A stretch of 64,000 nucleotides of DNA from Neocallimastix lanati (nom. inval.) (taxonomy: Eukaryota > Neocallimastigomycota > Neocallimastigomycetes > Neocallimastigales > Neocallimastigaceae): NCBI GenBank assembly GCA_016946835.1, contig JACVTC010000006.1, forward strand, positions 186,001 through 250,000. Direction: 5' to 3'. A model generated the notes under the pieces. That model saw only the letters and a list, made by a program, of their open reading frames with translations. It was not told the origin of the DNA and searched no databases. The position numbers were made by a program, and so were the translations under genes. Positions 1 to 12,962 of this stretch are shown here, piece after piece; position 1 is the stretch's first letter; each line of letters begins with the position of its first letter.

Positions 1-216
1 AATTACGAAGATCCATCTTCCTTTATTGGTCGTAACAAATTACCTAAAACTGACAACTATACTTATCTTTGGTATTCCTTTTGATGAATCTTTACCATTG
101 AAACCTATACAATCCAAATTAAACAGTTATTTAAATGTCAAGTTAAATTAGTAATTTTATTATTATTATAAATTTAATAAAGTTTTCTTTAAGTCTAAAA
201 AAAAAAAAAAAAAAAA
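1..216 (+). mobile_element. 3' fragment of a LINE (non-LTR) retrotransposon with poly(A) tail
   Basis: The first bases encode a short piece of the thumb-side region of a LINE reverse transcriptase (YTYLGIPFDESL around 58-95). This matches the same place in the better LINE copies at 14335 and 18565 (YIYLGIPF and YTYLGIPF). An AATAAAGTTTTCTTTAAGTCT block and a poly(A) run (197-216) follow at once, as at the 3' ends of the other LINEs in the window. Most of the ORF C-terminus is missing, so this is a deleted copy. It continues beyond the left edge. Confidence 0.7.
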
Positions 217-234
217 TATAATTATGAATATTGT

Positions 235-733
235 CAAAGTTATAATGTAGTAATTAATGTAGTAACATCGGAGTTATATAATTAATAATATCATGTAATT
301 TCTACATATTATCATTGTAATGAATTTATTATATTTTTTACTTTAGCATTATTTTGTATATATATATTTTCTATAGTATTATTTAAACTCATGTCGCTAT
401 TGTTAAATGGAAATATAGGAGATTGATTCATTTGTAATCTTGTATTTAAGATTTTATTTAACCAATGGGAATCTTTTTATGGTTTTTCGCTACAAACAAT
501 TTATTTACCTATTCATTTTAGCTAATATATGATTATTATACAGTAAATTATTCCATTATATAAGGTCTTATTAATCAAAAAGAAAACCAATAATTGTAAA
601 TATAAAAAATACTTATTTATTATAACAAAAATAAACATGTGTTTTATTTTACGTAAATAATTGAAAATTTAAATTGAAGACAAAGAAAAAACATTATATT
701 ATATTTTAAATATTTTTACGTATTTTTTATATT

Positions 734-770
<37 letters not shown>

Positions 771-3700
771 TCTTTTATAAATATTTATATTTCTTAATAT
801 TTAGTATTTTAATTTATATAGGTTTCAATTTTATCATTCTGTAATTTGTAGTTTATTATGGGAAAGATATTTCACACGGAGTTCTTGCTATATAACATCT
901 ATTAACAATACAAGGTTGATTTTTATTCATGATATACACTCATAGACTAATGCTAAAATGAAGGAATGTATTTAGATGCATAAAATTTAAAAAAAATAAT
1001 ATTTTGTCAGTTAAAAGAATTACTAAATTTAATAATAGTTTCTTCAGGATTAAAGTATACCCTCCAAATTTCAACCACTCAAAATTTGTTAAAGCAGTTG
1101 ATAAAGCAATATCAGGAGTAAAAATTTCATATTGTATTATGCTCTGAATGGAATAGAATCATAAGGTTTCTTTTCAGCATTTAAAACAAAAATTTAATAT
1201 CCAATAATATTCATTAATACAAATTCAGCAAATCCCTTTTCAACTAAATTTAGTAAATGTTATAAATGTCAATCATGTACCCAATGTTCCCAATAGATCA
1301 ATTCTATATTCTACAAATCCAGTTTTACATCAAAACATAGAAAAGTTTTCATTATGTCTTAGTTGGAATTCCAATGAATAGGATTTTGTGAAAAGAGATA
1401 GTATTTTGCATTTTAATACAATTTTTAAACCATTATTCCTATGTTTTCAGGAAACAAGTACTGATACCAATGATGCAAGATATCAATGTAAAGTAACACT
1501 TCCCAACTACAAATATTTTCAGAAAAGAAGAAAAGAATGGATTTAAATACCCCCACCAGGTTGTAGAGATTTATATCTTGGATATCATGTCTTATGCCAG
1601 GCAGTATTTGAAAATATTTCCTATACTCATCTTTGTTATCTTTAACAACATATATTCTATGGAATCACTCTAAGTGTTCTTTTGGTAATGTCTCTATTCC
1701 CACTAAGAAACACTCATTACAAGTCCGATAGGCATTCTCTAAAGTTTTCACATTACTTCAGAATCACACTAATTGTAATTTAGTGTGATTCTGAAGCACC
1801 GTTGATTTACGGACAGTAATCTTGGTAACTGATTTATTCTTCCAATTAATAATTTACTTATTTCGTGGACTTAGAGGTAGATATTCATCAGATATTGATC
1901 ATGCGTTAGTCAACTCAAGTATGCTGGGCAAAATATCAAGTGCTTATTTTAGTGATTTCCCTTCTATATTTGATCAAAGACCACTTGGAATTTCTTGCAA
2001 GAAAACAACGGCAGATGAATCATTTTTGTTACCAAAAAAAAAAAAAATTTGTTAGGTGGGATAGGTATAAATATCTTGAACTTTAAAAAGAAATTTATGA
2101 TTATAATAAATTTGATATTGTTGGGAAATGGAGAACTTTTCGGCCGATTGTAAAGTTGAAAAGCTCATCAACACTACTAAATTCTATTTACTAAGGATTT
2201 ATTGATTACATCATCAACAAAAAAATCAGAAAAGCAATGTTTAGGAATGTCTCGAAAAATTTATTGTCTTCAAAAAGGTAAAACATTTATAGTATAGACA
2301 AATTAAACATTATAAATCTGCATATAATTCCAATGAATTTGCTAAAATTGTTGATTTGTATAATAGGCTATGTGAATCAATTCATAAAAAATGTAACGAA
2401 TATAGGATAAAAAGAATATTTATATTGGATTAAAATTGGATATTTGTTAGCTCTTAAAAAATGATTGTAGGAAAGCATGGAAATGGGTAAAAAAAAAGAA
2501 TACAAAAATAAATAATTAATCCTTCACGGTCACCCGTCCTATTAAAAATAAAAACAATGAACTAGTTTCATCTACGGATGAAAAATTGAAAATCTGACAT
2601 TCTCATTATAAATTCCTATTGTTGAATTTTTCAGGTCATAGTCTTTCTAAAGATTTCTGAAAAAGATGCTGATGCCCTTAGGAATTTGGGAACTCTAAGG
2701 CAACAAGAATGGGAAATTAACCAAGATATAAGTGATGAAGAAATTAGTGAGGCAATCTCATCTACACCTAACTTTAAAGCTTGTGGTTCTGATGATATTC
2801 CAATGAAATTTATCAAAGTTTTGATTTCTGGTAAAGATGATTTAAGAAGAATCTAGTGAAAATAATAGTAATATTTTCATCTGGCTTTAAATGTTTTAAA
2901 GCCTTAATCAATCATATTTGAAGTAGTGATTTTCCAAAATCATGGAATGATGCATCGATAGTTTCTATACAAAAAAAAAGGATGATCATTCAGATTGTGA
3001 TAACTACTGTGGCATCTCTCTTATCAACAATGGGTTAAAAATTGTGGCAAAAATTATCGCAAATAAAATCCCTAAATATGGAATTGATAAAGGATTTATT
3101 AGAGCAAAACAATTTGGATTTCGTAACAGAGAAGAATGTATAAATTTTTACACTTAATTAAGAATTATATGTAAGAGATGAAAATTTGAAAATAAAGATA
3201 CTTAACTTGCTTTTTTTAGACCTTAAAAAAGGGTATGACTCAGTTCCTAATATATATATAATGTATTAATGAAGATTTATCATTTAGGTATTAGTAGTAA
3301 GTGCTATAACTTTATTGAAAACTTATACTTATCTTCCAAGGCTTGTGTAAGGGTTGATGAATAATTATCGGAATCATTTAGTATTAAGAAAGGTGTTCGT
3401 CAAGGTTATCCCCTCATTCCAATTTTTCCTTAATTTATTCATTAATGATATTTTTAATAAATGTGATAAATATGGAATCTCTATTGGTAATAGACGTTGT
3501 TGTGGAGGTCTCTTTACAGATGATATTGTATTATGTGCTCCAACAAGATATTAACTTAAGAGATTGTTAAGATTAGTCAGTAAATAGGTTAGAAATAATA
3601 AAATGAAGTTTGGTATCAATAAATGTACATGTTTAGTAGTACGAGGGGAAGTTTCCAAATTTTGTTAATAATAGTAACTCTACCTTTTATCTTTTAAGTC

Positions 3701-4440
3701 ATGAGTTACCAAAAATGAAATTGCTATACCAATCTAGGTGTACCACTACCGTTTTAATTTTTATATTCAATAGCTTCTCTATTGTTAATTTTAAAATATT
3801 TCAATAATTATTATTCATATTAAATATATAATTAGGTTTCAATATTAATAATTTTATATATTGCATATATAGTTTTATATATTGAAATCTAATTCTTACC
3901 CCTAACTCCTTCTCAAACATGAGTACCGCTTTCAAATGATTTAAAACTGAAACAGATCATACAGAGAATGAGTAATAAAGTTAGAAAAGCACATTATTCT
4001 ATAAAAGGATTTCTTAAGAATTCTCATATTCCTATCCCATATAAACGAATGTTTTTTTTTCTGCTATAGTAATTGGGTAAGTTTCGTATTATGCACTTCA
4101 ACTTGAATCAAGCAAAGAAAGACCAAGAAGTACACAGACAATAGCTAATTCAGGATTATACTGGATTGAAAGGTTTTCTAATGGGAATTGCTTTACATCC
4201 TCTTTATTGTGCTTCTAAAGACTTAACATTCCTCCTCTATCGTAGAAAAACGCGATTGCTCAGGAAAAAATATTTTAAAAAATGGAAAATGCTTGTGTTG
4301 CCAAAGCCGCCAAAATGATAAAAGAAGACTGTCCAGAAAAGTGATCAACCTCAATATCAATATTTGTTATAGAACAAATAGTAATCCTCTATTGAAACAT
4401 TGATTCTTTAAATGCTATTTTTTTTTGTGAATTTCGAATG
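235..4440 (+). mobile_element. Decayed LINE copy (5' region, EN and RT relics)
   Basis: This stretch is colinear with the LINEs further right but broken by many stops and frameshifts. 240-545 resembles the 5' region at 12270-12545. Around 915 a FIHD relic matches the start of ORF1 at 12792. 1355-1450 matches the start of the endonuclease (EN) domain (LSWN, then CFQE). 1660-1735 matches the EN strand ending GNVSIPTKKH. RT relics include NGL/NYRGISL-like residues near 3005, KGYDSVP near 3230 and GLFTDDIVLCAPT at 3506-3546, where the catalytic FADD has become FTDD. LSIPPL-like residues lie near 4215. No intact ORF remains. The right boundary is uncertain because no clear tail is seen. Confidence 0.7.
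737..767. repeat. Poly(T) run
   Basis: Uninterrupted T tract of about 30 bases inside the decayed LINE 5' region. No function is implied. Confidence 0.9.
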
Positions 4441-4737
4441 AAATATTTTAAGGATAATGAAATGAAATTCTTTATGAAAAATTTTTTATTGTTTCAAAAT
4501 TTTGCCCAATATCAAATATAAATATAAGCATTAGTGTCACAGATATGAATAATAATGAATCAAGCACTGATTCTAGTTGTAGTAACAAAGAGTTTAATAT
4601 TAATAATAATGCAAGATGTGAGTATTTTTATATACAATACTAATATACTTTAATAACTTAATAACTAGAAAAGTAAATAGCTTACAAATAATTAAATGAT
4701 TTTATTATTTATTTATCATTCTCTGTTTTAATTTATA

Positions 4738-4856
4738 TTTATGTTTATATTTATATTTATATTCATATTTATATTTATATTTATATATTTATATTTATAT
4801 TTACATTTATATCTATATTAATATTGATATTGATATTAATATTGATATTTTTGATT
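4738..4856. repeat. TATTTA-type microsatellite
   Basis: Imperfect repeats of TTTATA and TTTATATTTATA, drifting into TTGATATTAATA at the right end. Confidence 0.85.
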
Positions 4857-5134
4857 TTTTGTTTTTCCATAATTTTTCCATAGATCAAGCTTAAAAAAGT
4901 TAATTTTTAAAAATTAAATTTAGTGTAATTAATAATATTTAGTGTAATTAATTAAATATTATAAAATGATTTTAAAAAAAAAAAATTATTTCTTTTTTTT
5001 TTTTTTTTTAAATTAATATTAATATTTTTATTTTTTTTATTATAAATATTTATTTCACTTCAAAAGGCAACTCAATAATTTTTTCTATAAAACAAATAAA
5101 TAAATAAAAAGATAAAAAAATTAAAATATTAATA

Positions 5135-5325
5135 TATATACATATATAAACATATTAATTTATTTATATACACATATATATACATATATAAACATATTAA
5201 TTTATTTATATACACATATATATACATATATAAACATATTAATTTATTTATATACACATATATAAACATATTAATTTATTTATATACACATATATATACA
5301 TATATAAACATATTAATTTATTTTA
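5135..5325. repeat. Tandem repeat, about 46-bp unit, four copies
   Basis: A unit containing AAACATATTAATTTATTT and TATACACATATATA is repeated about four times, one copy shortened. The low-complexity sequence is consistent with replication slippage. Confidence 0.85.
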
Positions 5326-5876
5326 TTGGTAATTATAAATTAAATTTAATATATATATATAGTCACTTATTTCCATCTATGGTAAATATTTCTCTTTCTA
5401 GTTTTAATTTAACAAACTTCTTAATTTGGAAGGTTTTGTATATAAATGAGAAATATGAAATATTTCATAGAATTATGTATGAAATAACATAAGATGATAT
5501 GTTAAACATTTTATAATTTCTTTTAATTATTAAAATAATTTTTAAAAATTATATGTTATATTCAATAAACGTACTAAAACAAATAAGTGATATTAAAATT
5601 ATTCAGACTTTCCTATGCATTAATTTTCCCTTTCATTAATAACTTCATTGTCGTAAGTTAAATAAAAATAAAGACTATATCATTTAGTATTGAAATAACT
5701 ATTAATATAATCTAGACTAAAGTTTGGCAAAATTCCATATTTATTTCTATAATATTATTTTTATAATTTTTTATTTATTCATTTATTTAATAATAAAAGT
5801 ATTAAAATAAAAAGTAAACATTAATGTTTAAATATTAATATTTATGACATAATTCATAGATACTATTGTAATAGTC

Positions 5877-5918
<42 letters not shown>

Positions 5919-5997
5919 TAAATGTTAATTTTATATAGTTATTTATATATATATTTATTAATTATTTATTATATTTTTAACAAAATAAGTATAATAG

Positions 5998-6088
5998 GCA
6001 TGTGTTTGATCTCTGAATATCTTTCATAATATTGATATTGAGGTTGACTTATGTGATGATTTCTATCAATTTATTTATAGAAGTTTAA
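5998..6088 (+). pseudogene. Relic exon of an M13 metalloprotease gene
   Basis: The sequence resembles exon 3 of the intact M13 gene at 8045-8155. Its GATATTGAGGTTGAC...TGTGATGATTTCTATCAATTT core matches the family signature (D-x-E-V-D-x-C-D-D-F-Y-Q-F) encoded at about 8100-8145. The expected TPxC start is replaced by stops and the following CG becomes IY. No neighbouring exons were recognised. It is best read as a leftover of a tandemly duplicated peptidase gene 2 kb upstream of the living copy. Confidence 0.6.
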
Positions 6089-6689
6089 TAATATGATTTA
6101 TAGAATTAAATGATAAAATTTGTAATCTTTATAGTTTATTTTAAATTTAAAACTTTGAATAAATATAAAACTCTTATTATATATAATGAAATAAAGATAA
6201 AAAAAAAAGTAATAATTAAAAATTGAAGTTTTAGCATTTACAGCATGAGTTGTCAGTCATACTTTTAATAATATTTTTTTTATAATAAAATATTAAATAT
6301 AATTATTAAATAGTATAGCTTTTACGATTTAAGTAATTTATTACATTAAAATATAATTATAATATTATAGAATAGCTTACTTTTATATTAAATATTATTA
6401 AATATTAAGATTATAAATAGTTTTAATATATAAAAATAATTGAAAGTTTATAATTATAGATATATTAAAACAAATTTTTAATAATATAATTTTATATATT
6501 AGATGCATTAAAATTGAATCATTTTTACGGTATTTTTTTTTTTTTTTTTTTTTTTTTATTACCTTTTAGTATTCGCCAAAATTTATTGATTCATTTTAAT
6601 TGATTATCAAAAAAGGATTAATTAAATATTAAATATTATAACTTATAACATATTAGGGTTTAAATGCAATTCTTTTACAGATATATATT

Positions 6690-6915
6690 GATATTTTATA
6701 TTTTATATTAAATATTTATATATTTATATATTTATATATTTATATATTTATATATTCATATTTATATATTTATTTATATTTATATTTATATATTTATTTA
6801 TATTTATATTTATATATTTATTTATATTTATATTTATATATTTATATATTTATATTTATATATTTATATATTTATATATTTAAATATTTATATATTTATA
6901 TATTTATATTTTATA
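6690..6915. repeat. ATATTTAT microsatellite
   Basis: About 220 bp of TATATATTTA/TATTTATATTTA repeats with little interruption. Confidence 0.85.
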
Positions 6916-7548
6916 AAAATTTTGTTGTTAAAATGAATTTATTAATTATTAACTTTTTTAATAATTCTTTTTGTCATTTTTGTTGAAAATGTATAAAAAA
7001 AAAATTTTTTTTCTATTTATGGTAATTACTTTATATGATCAAATATGATATACATTTTGTAATGTAATAAAGATATATATAGAAGAGCTCTTAATATTGT
7101 GTAAATATATAAAATTAACAAAAACAAAGAGAAAAATAAAAAAAAAAAATTTTTTTTATTAATAATTTATAATTAATTTATTTAATATTAAAAAACAACT
7201 TTTTTAGAAGATTAAAAAAAAAAATGAAAAGAAAAAAAAATATAAATAGAGAATAAATTTATTTTTATTTAAATTTCAAAAAGGAAAAAATAAATAAAAA
7301 AAGTAAAAAAAAAAAATAAAATAAAAAAATAATAAATCTATTGTTTTACATTTATAAAGTCTTATTTATAAATATTATACCAAAAGCAAGTGTAGGTAAG
7401 TATTAACTACTCTAATAAAAAAGTGGCTTTAAAATAATTATATTAAATATATAATAAATCCAAAAAAGAAATATATATATAATATATTAAAATATTAACT
7501 TTTATTTAACTTTTTATTAAATAGATATTCCAAAAAAAAAAAAAAAAA

Positions 7549-10500
7549 ATGAAATTTAAAGGCATTCAAACAATCCTTACTTTTATTTCTCTTCAATTAA
7601 TGGTGTCATCATCACCTATTTTTGAAAGTGATAAAAATTCTAAATCATTTAGTACTGAAGTAGTTGATGATATAATATATATAAAAGATGAAATATCGGA
7701 GGAATTCTCCAAAATTACTAATAGTATTTCAGGAGCTTTTGGTTACTATTATAATTTTTTAATATATATATATATATTTTTTTTATCTCTTTTTTTATTT
7801 TTTTAAAAAAAAAAAAAAAAAATTAAGAAAAAAAAAATTATTAATATAAATGTTTTTTATTTTTTAATAATAAACTATAATTTTTGTGAAAATATTATAG
7901 AAAAGGCTCTGAAAAAAGACGATGATGTATATTTATTAAATATGATTATATATATATATATATATATATAGTTCTTAATTATTAAATGGTTTATAATATT
8001 ATTTATTAAATATACTTTATAATAATACAATAAATATTTTATAGGTATGTATGACACCTGAATGTGCTACCACTTCGTCAAGAATTTTAGATAATCTTGA
8101 TACAGAGGTTGATCCCTGTGATGATTTTTATCAATTTACATGTGGAAACTTTATTGTAAGATTATTATAAAAAATTTATAATATTACCAATTATATTATA
8201 TTCGTTTAGTTAAAAAATTTTATTAAAAAAAAAATAAAATGAAATAAAATAAAAATCTAAAAACTAAAAAAAATTTTTCATTTCGTAAAATTTTAAACCA
8301 TAAAATAAATATAAATAACTTAGAAAAAATCAGTAATTCCAGATGACGAAGTAGATGTTTCACAATTTTCAACTATTAAGGATAAAAATTTGGTAAAATA
8401 TTATATATATATAATATAATTTTTAAAGTTATTATTATTATTATTATTATAAAAATAATAAATTTAATTAAATGATAATGAATTTAATAGAATATAAATG
8501 AATAATTTTATTTTATTAAACTTTGTATTATTAATTAAAATTTTTTTATGTTGTCAAAAAATAATTATTTTTATTATATATTATATATTTAAAGAATATC
8601 TTACGTGGTATTCTTGAAGGAGAATACAAAGGAATTAATAATTCAACTATAGAACAACAAAATTCAGATAAAAAAATTTTTTTACAATTAAAGAATTATT
8701 ATAATAGTTGTATGGATGAAAAGAACATTAATTCTAAAGGAAAAAAACCATTAGTTGATTTTTTAAATCAATTAGAAATTTATAAAAATCGAGAGAGTTA
8801 TAAAAATCCTGATGGTTTAGCCACTTTGAATGCTAAACTTCTTATTTATGATGTTTCGTTCCTTTTTATTTCATATGTTAGTAATAATATTAATGATCCT
8901 GATAATAAAGTGATAGGAATTACTACTCCTGATATAGGTTTACAAGTTAAGGAATATTATGAAAATGAAGAAATCGTTTCAAAGTATAAAGGAGCTATTA
9001 AAGAAATATTAACTAATATTCTTAATGATGAAGAAGATGGTGGAAACTTTTTTACTAGACTATTTCGTAGACTATTTGGTGGTGGTAATAAAAGAGATTT
9101 TGATAAGTTATCTAATTCTATTGTTGAATTTGAAAAAAAATTAGCAAATATATTTACTCCACCGTAAGAATATTAATTATATATATATAGTTTATTAATT
9201 TATTTAAATTAAATATTTATTAAATAATTATATATAATTTAGATTTACTAAATATAAAATAAATTTTTTTCTTTTTTTTATATATATATATATATATATA
9301 GAGATAAAAAAAATGATTTTACACTTTATAAAGTCACTACTATCAAAACGTTAAATGAAAAATATCCATATCTTAATTGGTTATTGTATTTTGAAACATT
9401 ATTTGATGCTTATAATATGAAAGATATTATAAATGAAAATACCAAAATTGCTGAATATGGTTCATACTTGGAAGATTTATCCAATATTATTAAAGAAACT
9501 GATGTTGAAATACTATCAACTTATGCGGAATGGTGAATAATAAATAAATAATATTTAATAAATAAAGAATTAAATAATATATAATAAATAATATATAATA
9601 ATGATATATAATAAATAATAAATAACAAATAATTGAATAATAAATAATTGAATAATAAATAATTGGATAATAAATAATAAATAATAAATAATAGAAAGAG
9701 TATTTATTAATAAAAAATAAATAATTGAATAATAAATAATAAATAATAATTTATAATTATTTTAGGAATATAATCTTTACTTACATATCGTCAATTAGTG
9801 AAGAATTTAAAAAACCAATTACCGATTTGAATGCGCTTCTTTATGGTACAATTAATAATATATAATTAATATATAATTAATACTTATTTTTGTTAATTTA
9901 TTTAGCTTTTTTTTTTTTTTTAAATTTAGATTTAATTAGTTATATTTAATATTAACTTTATATGATATATATTTGTGTATACATATAAATATTATAATTT
10001 TTTTATTTAATTTAGGAATCAATACGAAAGCCCCAAGATCAGAAACATGTATTAATAGGATTCAAACCTTCATGGGTATGGCTATAAGTAGATATTATAT
10101 TAATGAGGTATTTAATGAAGAGAGTAGAGAAGCTGCTCAAGAAACTGTTAAAAATATTAAGGAAGCCTTGGAAAAAAGAATTTCTGAAATAAAATGGCTT
10201 GATGAATCCACCAGAAAATCAGCCCTTGAAAAACTCAATACTGTTGTTGATAAAATTGGATATCCAGATCTTATTATGAAACCGGAGATGCTTGAAAAAG
10301 AATATGAAAGATTAGAAATTGTAAGTGATGATTTCTTTACTAATATGGTTCAAGTTAATAAGAACATGGTTAGAAATAATTTAAAAGAAACTAATAAATC
10401 AAGAGATAAAACTAAATGGGATTCCCTACCAGTTACTATTGATGCTTTCTATAATGCAGTAGACAATTCGATTACTTTCCCAGCTGGTATTTTAGAACCA

Positions 10501-11085
10501 CCATTATTTAATTTAACTGATCCAAGTTACATAAATTATGGAGGTATTGGTTCCATTATTGGTCATGAATTAACACATGCCTTTGATAATACTGGAAAAG
10601 AATTTGATTTGAATGGTAAATATTTTAATTGGTGGACAAATTCCACAGAAGCTGAATTTGATAAGTTATCCCAATGTTTTATTGATCAATATGGAAACTA
10701 TACTATTGAAGATAATAAAGGAAATAAAATTAATATTAATGGACAATTAACACTTGGAGAAAATCTTGCAGATAATGGAGGATTAGATCGTGCCTATGAA
10801 GCTTATCAAATTTATTTAAAGAAGAACAAAGATAAAGGTAAAAATCAAAGTCTTCCAGGACTTACTAAATATACCAACGATCAATTATTCTTTATCTCCT
10901 TTGGACAAATTTGGTGTTCTAAGAGAAGACCAGAAATAGCAGCACAACTGGCTCTTACTGATCCACATTCACCACCACAATATCGTGTGAATGGGTCCCT
11001 CCGAAACAATAAATACTTTGCAAAGGCGTTTAAATGTAAAACAAACTCACCAATGAATCCAGAAAAGAAATGTTCTGTTTGGTGA
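7549..11085 (+). CDS. Secreted M13 family zinc metallopeptidase (neprilysin/endothelin-converting-enzyme-like), 8 exons
   Basis: Proposed exons are 7549-7741, 7901-7926, 8045-8155, 8324-8392, 8595-9163, 9302-9532, 9766-9845 and 10016-11085. Together they give 2349 bp, or 782 residues. Every junction has a GT donor and TAG/AAG acceptor and keeps the frame. The protein starts with a short hydrophobic signal peptide ending near SSSP. A TPEC and [11 protein letters not shown] block, typical of the M13 N-terminus, follows in exon 3, and NYYNSCMDE lies in exon 5. Exon 8 holds the catalytic half: DAFY at about 569-572, the zinc site HELTH at 610-614, and the third ligand in ENLAD (E675, D679). It ends with the family C-terminal CSVW. 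Such enzymes cut short peptides outside the cell. The start follows a run of A after an AT-rich leader and is the only ATG giving a signal peptide. The length is close to the family's usual 700-780. The small exon 2 (26 bp) is the least certain part. Confidence 0.9.
9545..9762. repeat. AATAAATAAT-type satellite inside intron 6 of the M13 gene
   Basis: The intron between exons 6 and 7 is almost entirely AATAAATAAT/AATTGAATAATAAAT repeats. It reads as the reverse complement of the motif that fills 59760-60720. Confidence 0.85.
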
Positions 11086-11183
11086 GAATAATTTATTTTT
11101 TTTTTTAAGGGGAAAAAATTTTTTTTTTTTTTAATTTTTTTTTTTTTAAATAAAATAAAAATAATAAAAAAAAGATTGAAACA

Positions 11184-11225
<42 letters not shown>

Positions 11226-11520
11226 AAGAAAGAAAGAAAAAAAGTTTCTTTTTTTTTTTTCTATTTTTAAAAAGAAAAATAAGTATTTTTTAAAAATAGG
11301 AAAAACGAATAACAAATAAAAGAAATTATATATATATATAATAGGAAAAACAAAAAATTATATATATATATATATAATAGGAAAATAAAAATAAAAATAA
11401 AAATAACAAAAAATAATTTTTTTTTTAATAACAAATTTATAATTATAATATTTATAATAATAAAAATAAAAATAAGGAAAAAATATATGTATAATATAAT
11501 ATATATTATTTAAAATATTT

Positions 11521-11563
<43 letters not shown>

Positions 11564-11733
11564 GTAACATATTTTATTATTAACTATTCATATACTTAAT
11601 ATTTAAAATATTATCAAAAACAAAAAGCATGAAAAATAAAAAATATATATATATTTAATTATCATAATATAATAATAAAGTTATCAAATATATATAATTA
11701 TATATATTAAAAATTAATATTACAAAAATATAC

Positions 11734-11789
<56 letters not shown>

Positions 11790-11929
11790 GTTTTTTTTAT
11801 TGGGTTAAATAAGAAATTAAAATTTTAATTTTTAGTTCAATATGTATTTCTAAAATTTCAATTATTCTAAGTCTTTAAAAAAAAAAAAAGAAAAGAAAAA
11901 AAAATTAAAATTAAATATATTAATCTCAT
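11086..11929. other. AT-rich intergenic DNA with homopolymers
   Basis: Poly(A) and poly(T) tracts (for example 11188-11223 and 11529-11560), TA repeats and an (ATT)n run. No gene is seen. The peptidase 3' end and polyadenylation signals must lie in the first part, but several AATAAA-like motifs compete. Confidence 0.7.
11739..11789. repeat. (ATT)n microsatellite
   Basis: About 17 ATT units in a row. Confidence 0.95.
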
Positions 11930-12269
11930 GTGTCTTCCTTGTGTTTAAGACTTTATTTAACGGATTGGACTTTCTACCGTGGCAACCTAACTAATGATAT
12001 TGTTAATAGTAATTATGATTACAGCAACAGTAATAATAATAATAATAATAATAATAGTTATTCCCCAATGAAGTGGACTGTTTTTCCAGGTCCATGGAAG
12101 GTTGATGGAAAAGGAATAACCTATATCAGGTGTACTAATTACAGCTTTCTGTGATTCTGATAATAATCAATGGTTATCCTTTCTAAAGTGGCTTCTAGTA
12201 CGAAGAGAGAAATCTGGAATACTGGAAGACTGTAGAAAGTGAACTTGACGTTCTATAATGTCTTCAACT

Positions 12270-12545
12270 GGATATGTAGTAACATTGGAGTTGTATAATT
12301 AATAATAACATGTAGTTTCTACATATTATCATTGTAATGAATCTATTGTATTTTTACTCTAGCATTTTTTTTTGTATATGTTTTTTTCTATAGTATTATT
12401 TATACTCTCATGTAGCTATTGTAAAATGGAAATGTAGGAGATTGATTCACTCCAAAGCTTGTGTTTGAGACATTATTTAACGGATGGGAATCTTTTTATA
12501 GTTTTTCACAACTATTATTTCATTAACATTTAAATTTTATATTAT
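12270..12545 (+). promoter_or_regulatory. LINE 5' region shared with 240-545
   Basis: This segment is closely similar to 240-545 (GTAGTAACAT-GGAGTT, TTCTACATATTATCATTGTA, AGGAGATTGATTCA). It lies upstream of the ORF1 start in both copies, so it is probably the LINE 5' UTR with its internal promoter. No specific promoter box was identified. Confidence 0.5.
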
Positions 12546-12791
12546 ATATGATTATTTTACAGAAATTTTTACATAAAACAGGAATTTATAATTGAAAATC
12601 ATTAATTAAAAACTAGTCAACACAAAAAGAAAGAAAAACAAACAAGTTTTAGCAAACAATATACACGAAAGAGAAGACAACAGCAATAAATTTTTATTTT
12701 TTTTAATTTTTTAATTTTTTACTAATTTTATTTTTTTTATTTTTATATTACATTTACTTTTTATTAATATAGATAAGTTTTTTATTTTATT

Positions 12792-12962
12792 ATGTCAACT
12801 ATACGAAGAGGTCTGCGACATTATGGTCCTGACCTTGATAAATTTGTTTTAATTTTCATTCATGATCTTGAATCTTGGACTGAAAGTAGACTATGGGAAT
12901 TTTTAAACAAAAAGATATCAAATTGTAATGAAGTTGTTCATGGAATCGTTAAAAAACACTAA
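12792..12962 (+). CDS. LINE1 ORF1 N-terminal remnant (56 aa)
   Basis: An ATG opens a 56-codon frame beginning MSTIRRGLRHYGPD and containing FIHDLESWTESRLWEFL. The decayed copy at about 910-960 carries a related FIHD block in the same place, which supports this as the real start of ORF1. The frame runs into a stop at 12960, overlapping the ORF2 remnant in another frame, as expected when a deletion joins the ORF1 start to the middle of ORF2. The function of this N-terminus is not recognisable. Confidence 0.5.
   Translation: MSTIRRGLRHYGPDLDKFVLIFIHDLESWTESRLWEFLNKKISNCNEVVHGIVKKH

Larger units (their letters stand above)
4450..7548. other. AT-rich intergenic region upstream of the M13 peptidase gene
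   Basis: Very AT-rich DNA with homopolymers and short tandem repeats. Apart from the M13 relic exon (5998-6088) and the repeats listed separately, no coding exon is recognisable. 4515-4620 encodes a short Ser/Asn-rich stretch that might be the tail of the preceding LINE, but it cannot be assigned. Confidence 0.7.

Noticed and set aside
1822-2055. 77-codon ORF as a separate gene
   Set aside because: Its sequence aligns with the LINE endonuclease relic and it is flanked by other LINE relics in order.
10881-11315. Minus-strand ORF over the end of the M13 gene
   Set aside because: It is antisense to a clearly coding exon and extends through homopolymers; no independent support.
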